From Bdellovibrio reynosensis (GTDB lineage: Bacteria; Bdellovibrionota; Bdellovibrionia; Bdellovibrionales; Bdellovibrionaceae), in contig NZ_CP093442.1 of NCBI RefSeq assembly GCF_022814725.1, positions 2,666,001 to 2,730,000 of the forward strand: 64,000 nt of DNA, in the 5' to 3' direction. The notes under the pieces are model-generated. The model was not told the DNA's origin. It made no database searches and saw nothing but the letters and a program-made list of their open reading frames with translations. Positions 53,178-62,375 of the stretch are shown piece by piece (the first letter of the stretch is position 1; every line of letters begins with the position of its first letter). A program made the translations under genes and the position numbers.

Positions 53178-53810
53178 ATGAGAAAATTTTATGGCGTTTT
53201 TGTTCTTTTCGCCCTTACGTTCACCGCGGGTTATTCTGTCATTTCCTATACTACTGATGCGGTTCCAGTGAACCGTGACCCTGCCGCCGTTAAGACGGGA
53301 TTTGATTTCTCACATTTGTCAGGTTCGAAACTTCAGGAGGCGGTAAAGCAACGCCTATTAACCGGCTTAGAACTTAAAAAAGGTGCTGGTGGTGCTGCGA
53401 TCGGCTTAGGCCACTTTGTTTTCATCAACAATTCCGGCGAAAAGAAATTGGCCTGCCAAGAGTTTGGTAAGATCTCTTTAACTTTCGAAGCTGAAGGCGT
53501 TTCTGTTGGCGGCGATAAACCAGAAATGGAACTTGAAGGCCGGTGTGAATACAGCCAAGACATGGCTAAAATCAGCCCTCTATTTTTACCAATCACAAAA
53601 ATCTTAGGGGAGCGCCCTGGCGACGGCGAGTTTCAATTTAACGAAGGTTCTGCACTGACAGTGCGATTTACAAATCTTCCAGAAGATTGGCCAAGAATCT
53701 GGCTTTTGAAATCAGTAAAACTGATCAACCAAAAAGACTCTGAAGCGTTGACGGTTGAAAGCGACGAGGTCGCAAAATACCTTGGTCACCCGATGGTTCT
53801 AAATTTCTAA
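53178..53810 (+). CDS. Exported protein of unknown function
   Basis: A 210-residue protein with an N-terminal hydrophobic segment (MRKFYGVFVLFALTFTAGYSVISY) that is a signal peptide or anchor. The mature domain is beta-rich, with GLGHFVFINNSGEKKLACQEFGKISLTFEAEG and a second Cys in GRCEYSQDM that could pair. It ends in VLNF. AAAAAGGAG lies at good spacing before the ATG. Divergent from the TIGR02147 regulator, and the intervening operator candidate could control both. A terminator follows. No family recognised. Confidence 0.83.
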   Translation: MRKFYGVFVLFALTFTAGYSVISYTTDAVPVNRDPAAVKTGFDFSHLSGSKLQEAVKQRLLTGLELKKGAGGAAIGLGHFVFINNSGEKKLACQEFGKISLTFEAEGVSVGGDKPEMELEGRCEYSQDMAKISPLFLPITKILGERPGDGEFQFNEGSALTVRFTNLPEDWPRIWLLKSVKLINQKDSEALTVESDEVAKYLGHPMVLNF

Positions 53811-53831
53811 TTTCACAAAGCTCTAAAAAAC

Positions 53832-53867
53832 AAAAACCCTCAATGCAAAACCATTGAGGGTTTTTTT
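53832..53867. terminator. Bidirectional rho-independent terminator
   Basis: AAAACCCTCAATG pairs with CATTGAGGGTTTT around CAAAAC, followed by further T residues. Serves the 53178 gene and probably the convergent pepA. Confidence 0.92.
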
Positions 53868-53922
53868 ATTCGGCGGACCGCCGGCAGTGCCGAAGCACCG
53901 TGGGGCGCGTAGGCTGAAGCAG

Positions 53923-55422
53923 CTAGCCGTGCAATTTCGCGATTTCAACGAATGTACGGATCATCGCACCAGAAGCACCTTTTTTAGGGCAGTATGGAAG
54001 GCGGTTACCAACAGCCCAACCTGTTCCTGCGATATCAAAGTGCGCCCAAGGAATGCCTTCACCAACAAATTGCTCAAGGAACGCAGCTGCAGTTGCAGAA
54101 CCCGCACCCTTACCCGCAGAGATATTTGAAAGATCAGCAAAAGTGCCTTTCATATCTTTTACGTGGAAATCTGTCAGAGGCATGTTCCATACCCATTCAC
54201 CAGAAGCTTGCGCCGCTTTTTCAACTTTCGTTTTCAAAGCGCCATTGCGAGTGAAGTAACCAGTGTGAGTGTTACCCAAGGCAACAACCATCGCACCAGT
54301 CAAAGTCGCAGCGTCGATGATAACTTGTGGATCAAGTTCAGTTGCGTAAGACAAAGCATCAGCAAGGATCAAACGTCCTTCAGCATCAGTATTGTTCACT
54401 TCAAATGTTTTACCGTTACGAGCCGTGTGGACGTCACCTGGCTTAGTTGCAGAAGGACCCGCCAAGTTTTCAGTCGAAGCAATCAAACCAACAACGTTGA
54501 TTTTAAGTTTAAGCTTCGCGATTGCTAGAACAGTACCGATAACGTTCGCGCCACCGCACATGTCGTATTTCATCTCTTCCATACCAGCAGAAGGCTTAAT
54601 GCTAATACCACCGCAGTCAAAAGTAAGACCTTTACCTACGAACACCACTGGTTTTTTAGAAGCAGCAGCTCCTTTGTATTCCATGATGATGAAACGTGGT
54701 TCTTGGTCAGAACCTTGGGAAACCCCTAATAGTCCGCCCATTTTTTCTTTTTTAATACGCGCTTTATCCCAAACTGTCATTTTGATGCCAGTGCCTTTAG
54801 CCGCTTCAACAGCAGAGTCAGCAAGGATTGTTGGAGTCATCAAGTTCCCAGGCAAATCACCAAGGCGACGAGAGAAGTTAGTGCATGTCGCAAGGATAAC
54901 ACCTTCTTGGAAAGCCGCTTTGAAAGCTTTGTCAGCAGCAAGTTTAGTTACTACGTGAACATCAATTTCTTTTTCTTCTTTTTTCGCAGACATTAGTTCG
55001 TTGAAAACATAAGAAGTCAAAATTAAGCCTTCAGCAGTTGCTTTTGCTAGTGATGCCGCTTCTTTTTTATTCGCAGTGATGCCATCAAAATGCAAAACAG
55101 CTTCTTTAACTTTCAATGCTTTGATTGCTTCGAATGCAGAAGCAACAGCTTGACGAGTGCTTTCATGAGTAAGTGCGTTTTCTTTACCAAGACCCACTAC
55201 GATTACATGGCGGAAACCTTTGTAGTTCAGTTCACGGAAAGTAACTGCTTCCTGATGACCACCAGTGATTGCTTTGTCAGCAATTGCATCAGCCAAAGTT
55301 TTATTAAGCTCAGAATGAGTCACTTTCGCTGGTTTGTCTTTTTGTGAAGAAGCCTTCGAAAACACGACCAAGGCCGGGCTAGAAAGTGTTTCGATGTCTT
55401 TGTTTAATAGATTGAAAGCCAT
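53923..55422 (-). CDS. pepA: Cytosol leucyl aminopeptidase (M17)
   Basis: A 499-residue dinuclear zinc aminopeptidase. The metal-binding blocks VGKGLTFDCGGISIKPS (catalytic Lys and Asp) and KYDMCGGANVIGT, and the M17 signature NTDAEGRL, are intact. It releases N-terminal residues from short peptides, completing protein turnover by proteases such as ClpXP, divergently encoded next door. AAGGGG precedes the ATG. Length is typical. No signal peptide; cytoplasmic. Confidence 0.96.
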   Translation of the reverse strand: MAFNLLNKDIETLSSPALVVFSKASSQKDKPAKVTHSELNKTLADAIADKAITGGHQEAVTFRELNYKGFRHVIVVGLGKENALTHESTRQAVASAFEAIKALKVKEAVLHFDGITANKKEAASLAKATAEGLILTSYVFNELMSAKKEEKEIDVHVVTKLAADKAFKAAFQEGVILATCTNFSRRLGDLPGNLMTPTILADSAVEAAKGTGIKMTVWDKARIKKEKMGGLLGVSQGSDQEPRFIIMEYKGAAASKKPVVFVGKGLTFDCGGISIKPSAGMEEMKYDMCGGANVIGTVLAIAKLKLKINVVGLIASTENLAGPSATKPGDVHTARNGKTFEVNNTDAEGRLILADALSYATELDPQVIIDAATLTGAMVVALGNTHTGYFTRNGALKTKVEKAAQASGEWVWNMPLTDFHVKDMKGTFADLSNISAGKGAGSATAAAFLEQFVGEGIPWAHFDIAGTGWAVGNRLPYCPKKGASGAMIRTFVEIAKLHG

Positions 55423-55502
55423 ATGAACCCCTTAAAATGATTCGGTTTTGTCAAACTTCAATAGATGTAGCACAGCGGATGACCTGGACCAAGGCTTTTT
55501 GA

Positions 55503-55529
55503 TAAAGTCCTACGATAGTATTCCGATAG
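55503..55529 (+). promoter_or_regulatory. FliA (sigma-28)-like promoter ahead of clpP
   Basis: TAAAGTCC (55503-55510), 11 bp, TCCGATAG (55522-55529). The classical consensus is TAAAGTTT-N11-GCCGATAA, so spacing is exact and 12 of 16 positions match, including the whole CCGATA core. Transcription would begin near 55536, about 37 nt before the clpP GTG. Confidence 0.6.
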
Positions 55530-55572
55530 GTAGCACAGAATGACACTTCAATTACAACCACAGGAGACAGCA

Positions 55573-56178
55573 GTGGCACTCATTCCATACGTCGTAGAAC
55601 AAACCTCCAAGGGCGAAAGATCCTATGATATTTATTCCCGCCTACTTAAAGACCGTATCGTGATCCTTGGATCACAAGTGACGGATGAGGTTGCCAATGC
55701 AATTATCGCGCAGTTTCTTTTCCTAGAAGTTGATAATCCAGAAAAAGATATTCACTTATACATCAATTCACCAGGCGGCAGCGTGTCTGCGGGCTTGGCT
55801 ATTTATGACATTATGCAATTCGTAAAGTGCGATGTGGCGACATATTGCATGGGTATGGCAGCTTCCATGGGTTCTTTGCTGTTAACAGCTGGAACAAAAG
55901 GGAAGCGTTACAGCCTTCCGAACACGCGCATCATGATCCATCAACCCCTTCTTGCTGGAGGCGGCTTGTCAGGTCAGGTGACGGATATCGAAATTCACGC
56001 GCGTGAGTTGATCAAAACTAAAGAAAAATTGACTCGCATTTACGAAACGCACACGGGCAAAGGTTACGAGTTCTTGAGAGACCAAATGGAACGCGATAAC
56101 TTCATGGACCCTTATCAAGCTAAAGAATTCGGTTTGATTGATCATGTGGTTGAATCTCGTAAGGCAAAAAAAGGATAA
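55573..56178 (+). CDS. clpP: ATP-dependent Clp protease proteolytic subunit
   Basis: A 201-residue serine protease that forms the ClpP barrel. Catalytic triad: Ser98 in MAASMGS, His123 in MIHQP and Asp175 in RDNFM. The start is GTG at 55573 with AGGAG 6 nt upstream, giving the usual [16 protein letters not shown]-terminus; an upstream ATG at 55540 would add 11 residues not found in the family. It is followed by clpX after 6 bp. A FliA-like promoter lies upstream. Confidence 0.97.
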   Translation: MALIPYVVEQTSKGERSYDIYSRLLKDRIVILGSQVTDEVANAIIAQFLFLEVDNPEKDIHLYINSPGGSVSAGLAIYDIMQFVKCDVATYCMGMAASMGSLLLTAGTKGKRYSLPNTRIMIHQPLLAGGGLSGQVTDIEIHARELIKTKEKLTRIYETHTGKGYEFLRDQMERDNFMDPYQAKEFGLIDHVVESRKAKKG

Positions 56179-56184
56179 TTGCAG

Positions 56185-57480
56185 ATGACTACGAAAGATA
56201 CTAACGGAGCATTAAGATGCAGCTTCTGCGGCAAAGGCCAAAAAGAAGTTAAAAAGTTGATCGCCGGTCCTGGCGTCTACATCTGCGATGAGTGTATTGA
56301 TCTTTGCAATGACATCATTGACGAGGAAAAAGACAGAGAGACAGCGGTTAAAGGCACTTTCAAAGTTCCAAAACCAGCTGATATCAAAACTTATCTTGAT
56401 GACTACGTTATCGGGCAAGTTCAAGCGAAGAAAACTTTGGCGGTAGCGGTTCACAATCACTATAAACGTGTGAACTCTATTTCTACGGGCGGTAAGAAAA
56501 CAAACGACGTTGAGATGCAAAAATCCAATATCCTTCTTATCGGTCCAACAGGTTCTGGTAAAACTTTGCTAGCGCAAACGATTGCTAAAATCCTGAACGT
56601 TCCATTCGCAATGGCGGATGCAACGACATTAACTGAAGCTGGTTATGTCGGTGAAGACGTTGAAAACGTAGTTTTAAATCTATTGCAAGCGGCAGACTAT
56701 GACGTAGAAAAAGCTCAACGTGGCGTTATCTACGTGGATGAGATCGATAAGATTTCACGTAAGTCTGAAAACCCATCAATCACACGTGACGTGAGCGGTG
56801 AGGGTGTTCAGCAAGCGTTGCTAAAAATTCTTGAAGGGACTGTAGCGAACCTACCTCCAAAAGGTGGTCGTAAACATCCACAACAAGAATTCATCCAAGT
56901 GGATACGACAAACATCCTTTTCATCGTGGGTGGTGCTTTCGTTGGTTTGGATAAAATCATCGAAAACAGAACTTCGAATAAAACGATGGGGATCGCTGCT
57001 GATATCCGTACAGCTGAAGAAGTTGAAAAGAGCTCAAACCTTCTTGCGAAGTGTGAGCCAGATGACCTTTCTAAATTCGGTCTAATCCCAGAGTTTATCG
57101 GTCGTCTTCCAGCCATCGCAGTTCTTGGTCAATTAGACGAAGAAGCGTTGATGGATATCCTTGTAAGACCTAAAAACGCGATCACTAAGCAATACCAAAA
57201 GCTTTTCAGCTTTGAAGGTGTTGAGTTAAAGTTTACTGACAAAGCTCTTCGTGCAGTAGCGCAAATGGCTTTGAAACGTAAAACTGGTGCCCGCGGTCTT
57301 CGTGGGGTTTTAGAAACAGCAATGCTTGATATCATGTATGACATTCCTTCAAAAAATAACGTGAAGGAAGTGATCATTGATGAAAACGTCATCAACGATG
57401 GCGGCCAACCAATGCTTGTCTATAAAACAGAAGAAGAAATCCAAGCTGAAGAAGAAGCTAAAAAGAAGAGCTCAGCGTAG
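56185..57480 (+). CDS. clpX: ATP-dependent Clp protease unfoldase ClpX
   Basis: A 431-residue AAA+ unfoldase for ClpP. N-terminal C4 zinc-binding domain with Cys12, Cys15, Cys34, Cys37; Walker A GPTGSGKT; Walker [10 protein letters not shown]; pore loop GYVGEDVE; sensor GARGLR and the IGF-like loop region in the middle. The ATG at 56185 is used; the TTG at 56179 lacks support. The strong tail is Lys/Glu-rich. Co-transcribed with clpP; terminator at 57512-57544. Confidence 0.97.
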   Translation: MTTKDTNGALRCSFCGKGQKEVKKLIAGPGVYICDECIDLCNDIIDEEKDRETAVKGTFKVPKPADIKTYLDDYVIGQVQAKKTLAVAVHNHYKRVNSISTGGKKTNDVEMQKSNILLIGPTGSGKTLLAQTIAKILNVPFAMADATTLTEAGYVGEDVENVVLNLLQAADYDVEKAQRGVIYVDEIDKISRKSENPSITRDVSGEGVQQALLKILEGTVANLPPKGGRKHPQQEFIQVDTTNILFIVGGAFVGLDKIIENRTSNKTMGIAADIRTAEEVEKSSNLLAKCEPDDLSKFGLIPEFIGRLPAIAVLGQLDEEALMDILVRPKNAITKQYQKLFSFEGVELKFTDKALRAVAQMALKRKTGARGLRGVLETAMLDIMYDIPSKNNVKEVIIDENVINDGGQPMLVYKTEEEIQAEEEAKKKSSA

Positions 57481-57511
57481 GGCCGGAAGGCAGGCTGAAG
57501 CAGCTTCAAAT

Positions 57512-57544
57512 AAAAAAACCCAAGCGAAAAGCTTGGTTTTTTTT
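57512..57544. terminator. Rho-independent terminator after clpX
   Basis: CCAAGC pairs with GCTTGG around GAAAA, flanked by A- and T-runs; serves clpX and the convergent lipoprotein gene. Confidence 0.9.
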
Positions 57545-57564
57545 ATTTAAAATCATTTTCAAAA

Positions 57565-59586
57565 TTAATTTCCAAACACTTCTTTTTCAGCTTCGCTAAG
57601 CGCACTTGAAGCGCTCAGTTTCTTGCGATGTTTAGCAAATGAATTCTTCAGTGCTTGCAGCTTATCTGCAGTCATGCCTTTTTCTACAACATAGCTGTTA
57701 GCTTTGTCATAGGCGCGATACTCAAATGTTTTAATCCATAAATAGGCTTCCTTTAAAACCTTAAGTTGTTCAGAACTCAAAGTGTTAAGCAAATCTATAG
57801 ATTTTTCGTAAGCACGATAAGAGCCTTCTTGTTTCACCCATTCATAGGTTTCTTTTAAATCTTTAAGCTGTTGAGAAGATCTGGTTTGCACTAGCTGTAC
57901 TGACCTTTCATAAGCGCGATAAGTGCTGTCTTGTCTGACCCAGGCATATGTTTCTTTAAGATCATTTAGCTGCTGGGAAGTCATTGTTTGGACAAGTTCT
58001 ACTGATTTTTCATAAGCGCGATAGGTACTGTCTTGTCTGACCCAGACATAAGTTTCTTTAAGATTTTTAAGCTGTTGAGAGGTCATAGTTCTAACAAGGT
58101 CTACTGCTTTTTCATAGGCACGGTAGGAACTATCTTGTGCAACCCATTGGAATGTTTCCTTAAGATCTTTAAGCTGCTGGGATGTCATTGTTTTAACAAG
58201 TTCTTCAGCTTTATCTAAAGCTCTGTAAGACGAATCCTTGCTAATCCACGCATAGGCCACTTTTAGTTCTGCAATTCTTTCTGAATTAAAATTATTTTCT
58301 AAAACCAATTCCTTGGCTTTATAGGCACTGGAACCACTGTAATGGCCTGCAGAAACAAGCCACTTAGAAAGATCGATAATAAGATCAATCTTAGTTTCAT
58401 CAAATTGAGTTGCTGTACAGATTTCAACGTTGATCTTCCAATCATTTAATTCTTTGGCTGTAGCAAAAAGAATTTCTTCATGGCTCACAGAATAAGGTTT
58501 TTCAGCTAAGCGAAGTGTTTCATTTAAAAGATACCGAGAATCACCCGTGATATACGCATTCAACTTAATGGCGTACGTTCTATATTTCATTGCTGAAGAA
58601 GATGGGTCCAAGGCAGTTAAAAATTCTAAGGCCATAAGGCTGCTATCAGCATCTGCAGTCTCTAGCTTTGAAGATCGCGGACTCCAAAGATCTTTGGCAA
58701 CTTTAAGCGCACGATCCCAAGAGGGTTGTCCTAGCTTTACTGATGGCTGAATATGATTCGCCCATTTTAATGAGGTTTTCATCCACTTAAATTTCAAATT
58801 CGTTTTTTCAGATGCGCTTAAGTCAGCGCTTTCAGATGACTCCCAAAGATCATTTAAGAAAGCGACAACATCGGCTTTCCCAGGAACCATTTCCCGTCCA
58901 TAAAAAGCAGTCATGGTTTCAATATCTTTCTGAAAATTCTGACTAGCTATCACAAGTGCTTCACCATTACGGAAGTCTTGCACAGCTTTTTTCGCAAGTT
59001 CATTTTCCATTTTAGTGAATTTGATTGAATAGAGGCGACCGCCATCAGATCCCGGGTATTCGCTAATATTATAAACGGGAACTTCGCCAAGAAAGCCCAA
59101 TTCAGCTTTACTTATAGAAGATGGATAAAGACGGATTGGCTTGCCAAAAGATTCTTCAAACGTTGCCAGGTCTTCTGCACTTACATCAAGGCTCTCCGTC
59201 CTGATTTTGATTTCAGTACCGTCGAAGTCTACAGATTTTGCAATTTCCTTACGGATAATACTAGCGGTTGTGAATCCATTGAATTCAACTTTAGAAGTTC
59301 GTCCGTTTTCTACTTTAGATTTATAGCAAGCAATCTTGCCTTCGCCGCGAATTCCACCAATTGAGTTGGTTCTATTTGAGGCCATAAAGGCGTTAATTTG
59401 TTCCTGTGTGAAAGCTTTTTTACACTCAGCCTCAATGTATTCAGCAGTTGGTGATGGGGTGCCAGGCTCTGGCCAACCGGTGACCTCGTCTTTAATTTTG
59501 TTATTTTCCCCAGATGAATCCGGGGCGCATCCCAAGACAGGTCCTAAGCTTAAAATGGCGACGGCGAGGTAAATTTTTGAATTCAT
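57565..59586 (-). CDS. Lipoprotein with tandem 34-residue repeats
   Basis: A 673-residue predicted lipoprotein: leader MNSKIYLAVAILSLGPVLGC, lipobox VLGC. Residues about 30-420 form a globular unknown part. Residues about 420-658 contain seven tandem helical repeats of about 34 residues with the pattern YRAYEKSVELVQTMTSQQ followed by L-x-D-L-K-E-T-Y-x-W-V-x-Q-D-S. The repeats probably stack as a helical solenoid for protein binding. No family recognised. It is terminated against clpX and stands alone with its own promoter region. Confidence 0.87.
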   Translation of the reverse strand: MNSKIYLAVAILSLGPVLGCAPDSSGENNKIKDEVTGWPEPGTPSPTAEYIEAECKKAFTQEQINAFMASNRTNSIGGIRGEGKIACYKSKVENGRTSKVEFNGFTTASIIRKEIAKSVDFDGTEIKIRTESLDVSAEDLATFEESFGKPIRLYPSSISKAELGFLGEVPVYNISEYPGSDGGRLYSIKFTKMENELAKKAVQDFRNGEALVIASQNFQKDIETMTAFYGREMVPGKADVVAFLNDLWESSESADLSASEKTNLKFKWMKTSLKWANHIQPSVKLGQPSWDRALKVAKDLWSPRSSKLETADADSSLMALEFLTALDPSSSAMKYRTYAIKLNAYITGDSRYLLNETLRLAEKPYSVSHEEILFATAKELNDWKINVEICTATQFDETKIDLIIDLSKWLVSAGHYSGSSAYKAKELVLENNFNSERIAELKVAYAWISKDSSYRALDKAEELVKTMTSQQLKDLKETFQWVAQDSSYRAYEKAVDLVRTMTSQQLKNLKETYVWVRQDSTYRAYEKSVELVQTMTSQQLNDLKETYAWVRQDSTYRAYERSVQLVQTRSSQQLKDLKETYEWVKQEGSYRAYEKSIDLLNTLSSEQLKVLKEAYLWIKTFEYRAYDKANSYVVEKGMTADKLQALKNSFAKHRKKLSASSALSEAEKEVFGN
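57613..58326 (-). repeat. Tandem 102-bp coding repeats in the lipoprotein gene
   Basis: Repeat units begin (minus strand) at 58227, 58125, 58023, 57921 and 57819, spaced exactly 102 bp, and then 57720; a degenerate unit precedes 58227. Each encodes 34 residues. The central three are the closest in sequence, suggesting recent unit duplication. Confidence 0.92.
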
Positions 59587-59717
59587 TGTTTCTCCAAACG
59601 TGATTCACGTCTGAAGAAGCAAGGGCCGAGCCAAAAATTTGAGTAGCTCAGATCCAATGAGTTTGTTTTAAGGCAAAATTTGTCCGTACTTTGGGAAACC
59701 TTCTTTGATCATAGAAA

Positions 59718-61529
59718 CTAGAAATTCACTCCCAGCCCTACAGTTCCAAAGAAAGTTGTAAGTTTTGCACCTTCGCCAGTGGTCGCGCTTTCAAAGTAAT
59801 AACTCTTAACACCGAAGCCCGCTTCTCCGAAGAATGTCGGAGTCCACAAAACCTTACCGTGGAAGTTTAACACATAATCACTTCCTAAATTGAATTTGCT
59901 ATCTAAAGAAGAAACATATTGGATGAATTCCATATCCAACCACTTTGGATAATTCATGAATGGAAGTTTGCTAAACCAATAATCAATCGACCTAGGCATA
60001 GAGCGAGCCCAGAAAGCACCCACACCCATTTTTGGGATGCTGTATGTACCAAATTGCAAACTTTCATAAGCGGCGATCAATCCTACGGTTTCATCTTTTT
60101 CCCAAAGACCTGGATTTAGGCGATAGCGTAAATCAAAATCCATGGTCTTAAGATCGATGTCACTTGTTTGATCTTCCGTTGAAGCTGGCAACTTGTTTAA
60201 GGAAAAGAAATAACGAGCGCTAACGCCCCAACGTTGTTTTGAAAAATAATAACTATCAAGCCCAGCAATATCATTAAACCAGTAAGCAACGTGTCCTTCA
60301 CTTAAAATTAAAAATCCACTGGCCGAACTAATCCCAGTAAGACGCAAACTGGCTTGGCCAGCGGAGCCACGGTAAATTTCTAAGTACGGCTTGTGAGTCA
60401 TTTTTTTACCGGGAACTTCAAGCGAAACCGTATTAAGTCCAAATTCTTTTGGAACTTCAAATTCCCAGTCTTGGGCATTTCCTTCGCTATCAGAAACAAC
60501 AATTTTTTCTTTTGATCTATAGGTACCGCTTATCACTTTTTCGCTTACGAATCGGCGGTCTTTCGCTTCAGGCGGGTCGGTTATTTCTAATTCATACGAA
60601 AAGGCGCCGCCAGATTTGCCAGGCAGAACGATCTTAGCATCTTTTATTTTGACGTCGCCCCGCCATAAATCAGGGCGTAAATGCATAGTGTTTTCAAAAC
60701 CTAGGATCTTTGTAAACTTGTTATATGAAATTCCTTCGATCAACTCTGATTCAAGATTGATGGGGCGAGGAGCCACTGCAGTTACAGTCACTGCATCTTT
60801 CGACTTTTCAGAAACCACGAGGTCTTTTATTAACAAAGGATGTGGCTCAGATAAAAATTCATAGCTGGCGTTTGATGAAAGCGTGGCAAGAAATTGCACG
60901 GGACTTCCCACTGTTACTTCTTCGGCCCCACTTAATTTTTTTTCTTCATTTTGTAAAATGATACGAGCAGAGCCAGTCGATCTTGCTAGTCCCAACTGAA
61001 TGTCTGTGCCTTTAATCTCAACTGCATAAAGCTGGGTGCACATACTAGTAAACCCGTTGCCGATATCTGAACGAAGGCAAAAGCGAAAGGCCGATCCATT
61101 CTGCCAGCGGGGAGCTTTAGAACTTGAAAGATCAGAAAAGCTTGCTGCGCCAGCGGTCGTAGCCTCGAAATTCCAAAGCTCATTACCCTGTTCGTCAATG
61201 ATCGTGATTTCTCCGGTTTCGATGAGACGGCTATTCCATTTGAAATTTAAAGTTCCACCTTCAAGTTTCGCAGTGAAAGATTCGTTATCAAAAACCTCGC
61301 TGCCAATTTCCAGTGATTTGCCATCAGTCTTTTTCAGATCATACTGCAATAGCGGATTTTTTACTTTTACTTCATGATCCGTGACTAAGAAATTTAAAGG
61401 TTTTGTAAGCTTTTGCTTAACTGGCGCAGGCGCAACAGGCGAAGGCGGCGCTTCTTCGGCAGAAGTCTGCGCTAAGGCATGGCTATTAAATAAAAACGCT
61501 AATGTCAAAGTTGCTAAACATTGAAGCAC
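59718..61529 (-). CDS. Predicted outer-membrane protein with periplasmic N-terminal region
   Basis: A 603-residue exported protein with signal peptide MLQCLATLTLAFLFNSHALAQ. A Pro/Ala-rich stretch (EEAPPSPVAPAPVKQ) is followed by Ig-like beta domains (about 50-390). The C-terminal 210 residues alternate aromatic and polar residues and end in VGLGVNF, a BAM-recognised terminal Phe, so a beta-barrel is likely. The outer-membrane location is inferred from this pattern; function unknown. A single Cys pair occurs (FCLRSDIGNGFTSMC). Confidence 0.82.
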   Translation of the reverse strand: MLQCLATLTLAFLFNSHALAQTSAEEAPPSPVAPAPVKQKLTKPLNFLVTDHEVKVKNPLLQYDLKKTDGKSLEIGSEVFDNESFTAKLEGGTLNFKWNSRLIETGEITIIDEQGNELWNFEATTAGAASFSDLSSSKAPRWQNGSAFRFCLRSDIGNGFTSMCTQLYAVEIKGTDIQLGLARSTGSARIILQNEEKKLSGAEEVTVGSPVQFLATLSSNASYEFLSEPHPLLIKDLVVSEKSKDAVTVTAVAPRPINLESELIEGISYNKFTKILGFENTMHLRPDLWRGDVKIKDAKIVLPGKSGGAFSYELEITDPPEAKDRRFVSEKVISGTYRSKEKIVVSDSEGNAQDWEFEVPKEFGLNTVSLEVPGKKMTHKPYLEIYRGSAGQASLRLTGISSASGFLILSEGHVAYWFNDIAGLDSYYFSKQRWGVSARYFFSLNKLPASTEDQTSDIDLKTMDFDLRYRLNPGLWEKDETVGLIAAYESLQFGTYSIPKMGVGAFWARSMPRSIDYWFSKLPFMNYPKWLDMEFIQYVSSLDSKFNLGSDYVLNFHGKVLWTPTFFGEAGFGVKSYYFESATTGEGAKLTTFFGTVGLGVNF

Positions 61530-61755
61530 AAGAATTCCTTCTTTTTAAAGAATATCTATGACTTAGCATAATGAACCACATCCTTAGTGTCTGTTTAAAA
61601 ACTTAAAATCTTGGACTGAAGCCCAGGGGTATTTTTCAGCCGAACATTGCCGAAATTGTGGATTAAGCTGCTGGTTGCAAGATTGCATCCGCCTGAGATT
61701 CTTATGTATGGCCGAAAAGAGCGCTTCTATACTTTTCCTCAGCCGGGGGATCGTT

Positions 61756-61992
61756 ATGAGAGAGCAAATACTAGTAGGAATGCTGACACTTGCTTTCGCT
61801 GTTGGATTCATTTTTTCAATCGAAGGATTAGCACAGAACAGCCGAAACATTTTAGAACCATGTGCATGTTTGGCTTCCAATAAAGAAGCATGTCTAAATT
61901 CTAGCGCTGCGGAAGTCCTTGGCGCTAAAGACATGAACAAAAGCCCCGAGCCCTGTTCAAATCTTAATCAAAATTATGCTTGGGGATATTAG
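61756..61992 (+). CDS. Small exported/membrane protein
   Basis: A 78-residue protein starting MREQILVGMLTLAFAVGFIFSIEGLAQN, a signal peptide or short anchor, then a Cys-rich segment (EPCACL, ACLNS, PCSN). The ATG at 61756 has a GGGGGA ribosome site at 61745-61750; a longer reading from 61675 would place polar sequence before the leader. Its stop overlaps the convergent receiver gene by 4 bp. No family recognised. Confidence 0.72.
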   Translation: MREQILVGMLTLAFAVGFIFSIEGLAQNSRNILEPCACLASNKEACLNSSAAEVLGAKDMNKSPEPCSNLNQNYAWGY

Positions 61993-62375
61993 CCTAATTG
62001 CAAATCTTTTTTGATCATTTCTATCAGCGTATGAAAGTCGACGGGCTTACTAAGGAAGCGAGCTGCCCCAAGTGATGCCGCTTTCATTCTATATTCAGGC
62101 GACTCATAGGCGCTCACCATATAGACAGGAATTTTGCTGTGGTTTTTGCGAAGTTCCTGCAACAGCTCGAAACCGTCCATATCAGGCATATTAATATCAG
62201 AAAGAATAAGATCTACTGGCGGGGTGGTCGGCTTATTTAGATAATCCAGCGTCTCTGGCGCTGAAAGAAACGAGACAAGATTCAATTCACCGATGCTGGC
62301 GAAAAGTTTTTTAAACTTTAGCTTATATAGAAGATGGGTGTCGGCCTCATCATCTACAATCACGATATGAATCAT
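61989..62375 (-). CDS. Stand-alone response regulator receiver protein (CheY-like)
   Basis: A 128-residue single receiver domain. Acidic pair Asp8/Asp9, phospho-acceptor Asp60 in LSDINMPDMDG, Ser88 in MVSAYE and Lys110 in LSKPVD are all present. No output domain, so it works by protein-protein contact. It overlaps the histidine kinase stop by 4 bp, so the kinase very likely phosphorylates it. Confidence 0.94.
   Translation of the reverse strand: MIHIVIVDDEADTHLLYKLKFKKLFASIGELNLVSFLSAPETLDYLNKPTTPPVDLILSDINMPDMDGFELLQELRKNHSKIPVYMVSAYESPEYRMKAASLGAARFLSKPVDFHTLIEMIKKDLQLG

Noticed and set aside
53868-53922. GC-rich stretch CGGCGGACCGCCGG next to a terminator
   Set aside because: Short self-complementary run with no second copy seen; could be a relic of a repeat but unsupported.
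53911-53924. 14-nt match AGGCTGAAGCAGCT shared with 57492-57505, both near terminators
   Set aside because: Matches of 14 nt are expected by chance several times in a 64 kb window on two strands; no structure or extension supports a family.
61584-61940. 118-residue minus-strand ORF opposite the small exported gene
   Set aside because: No ribosome site; it is antisense to a gene with a signal peptide and good ribosome site.
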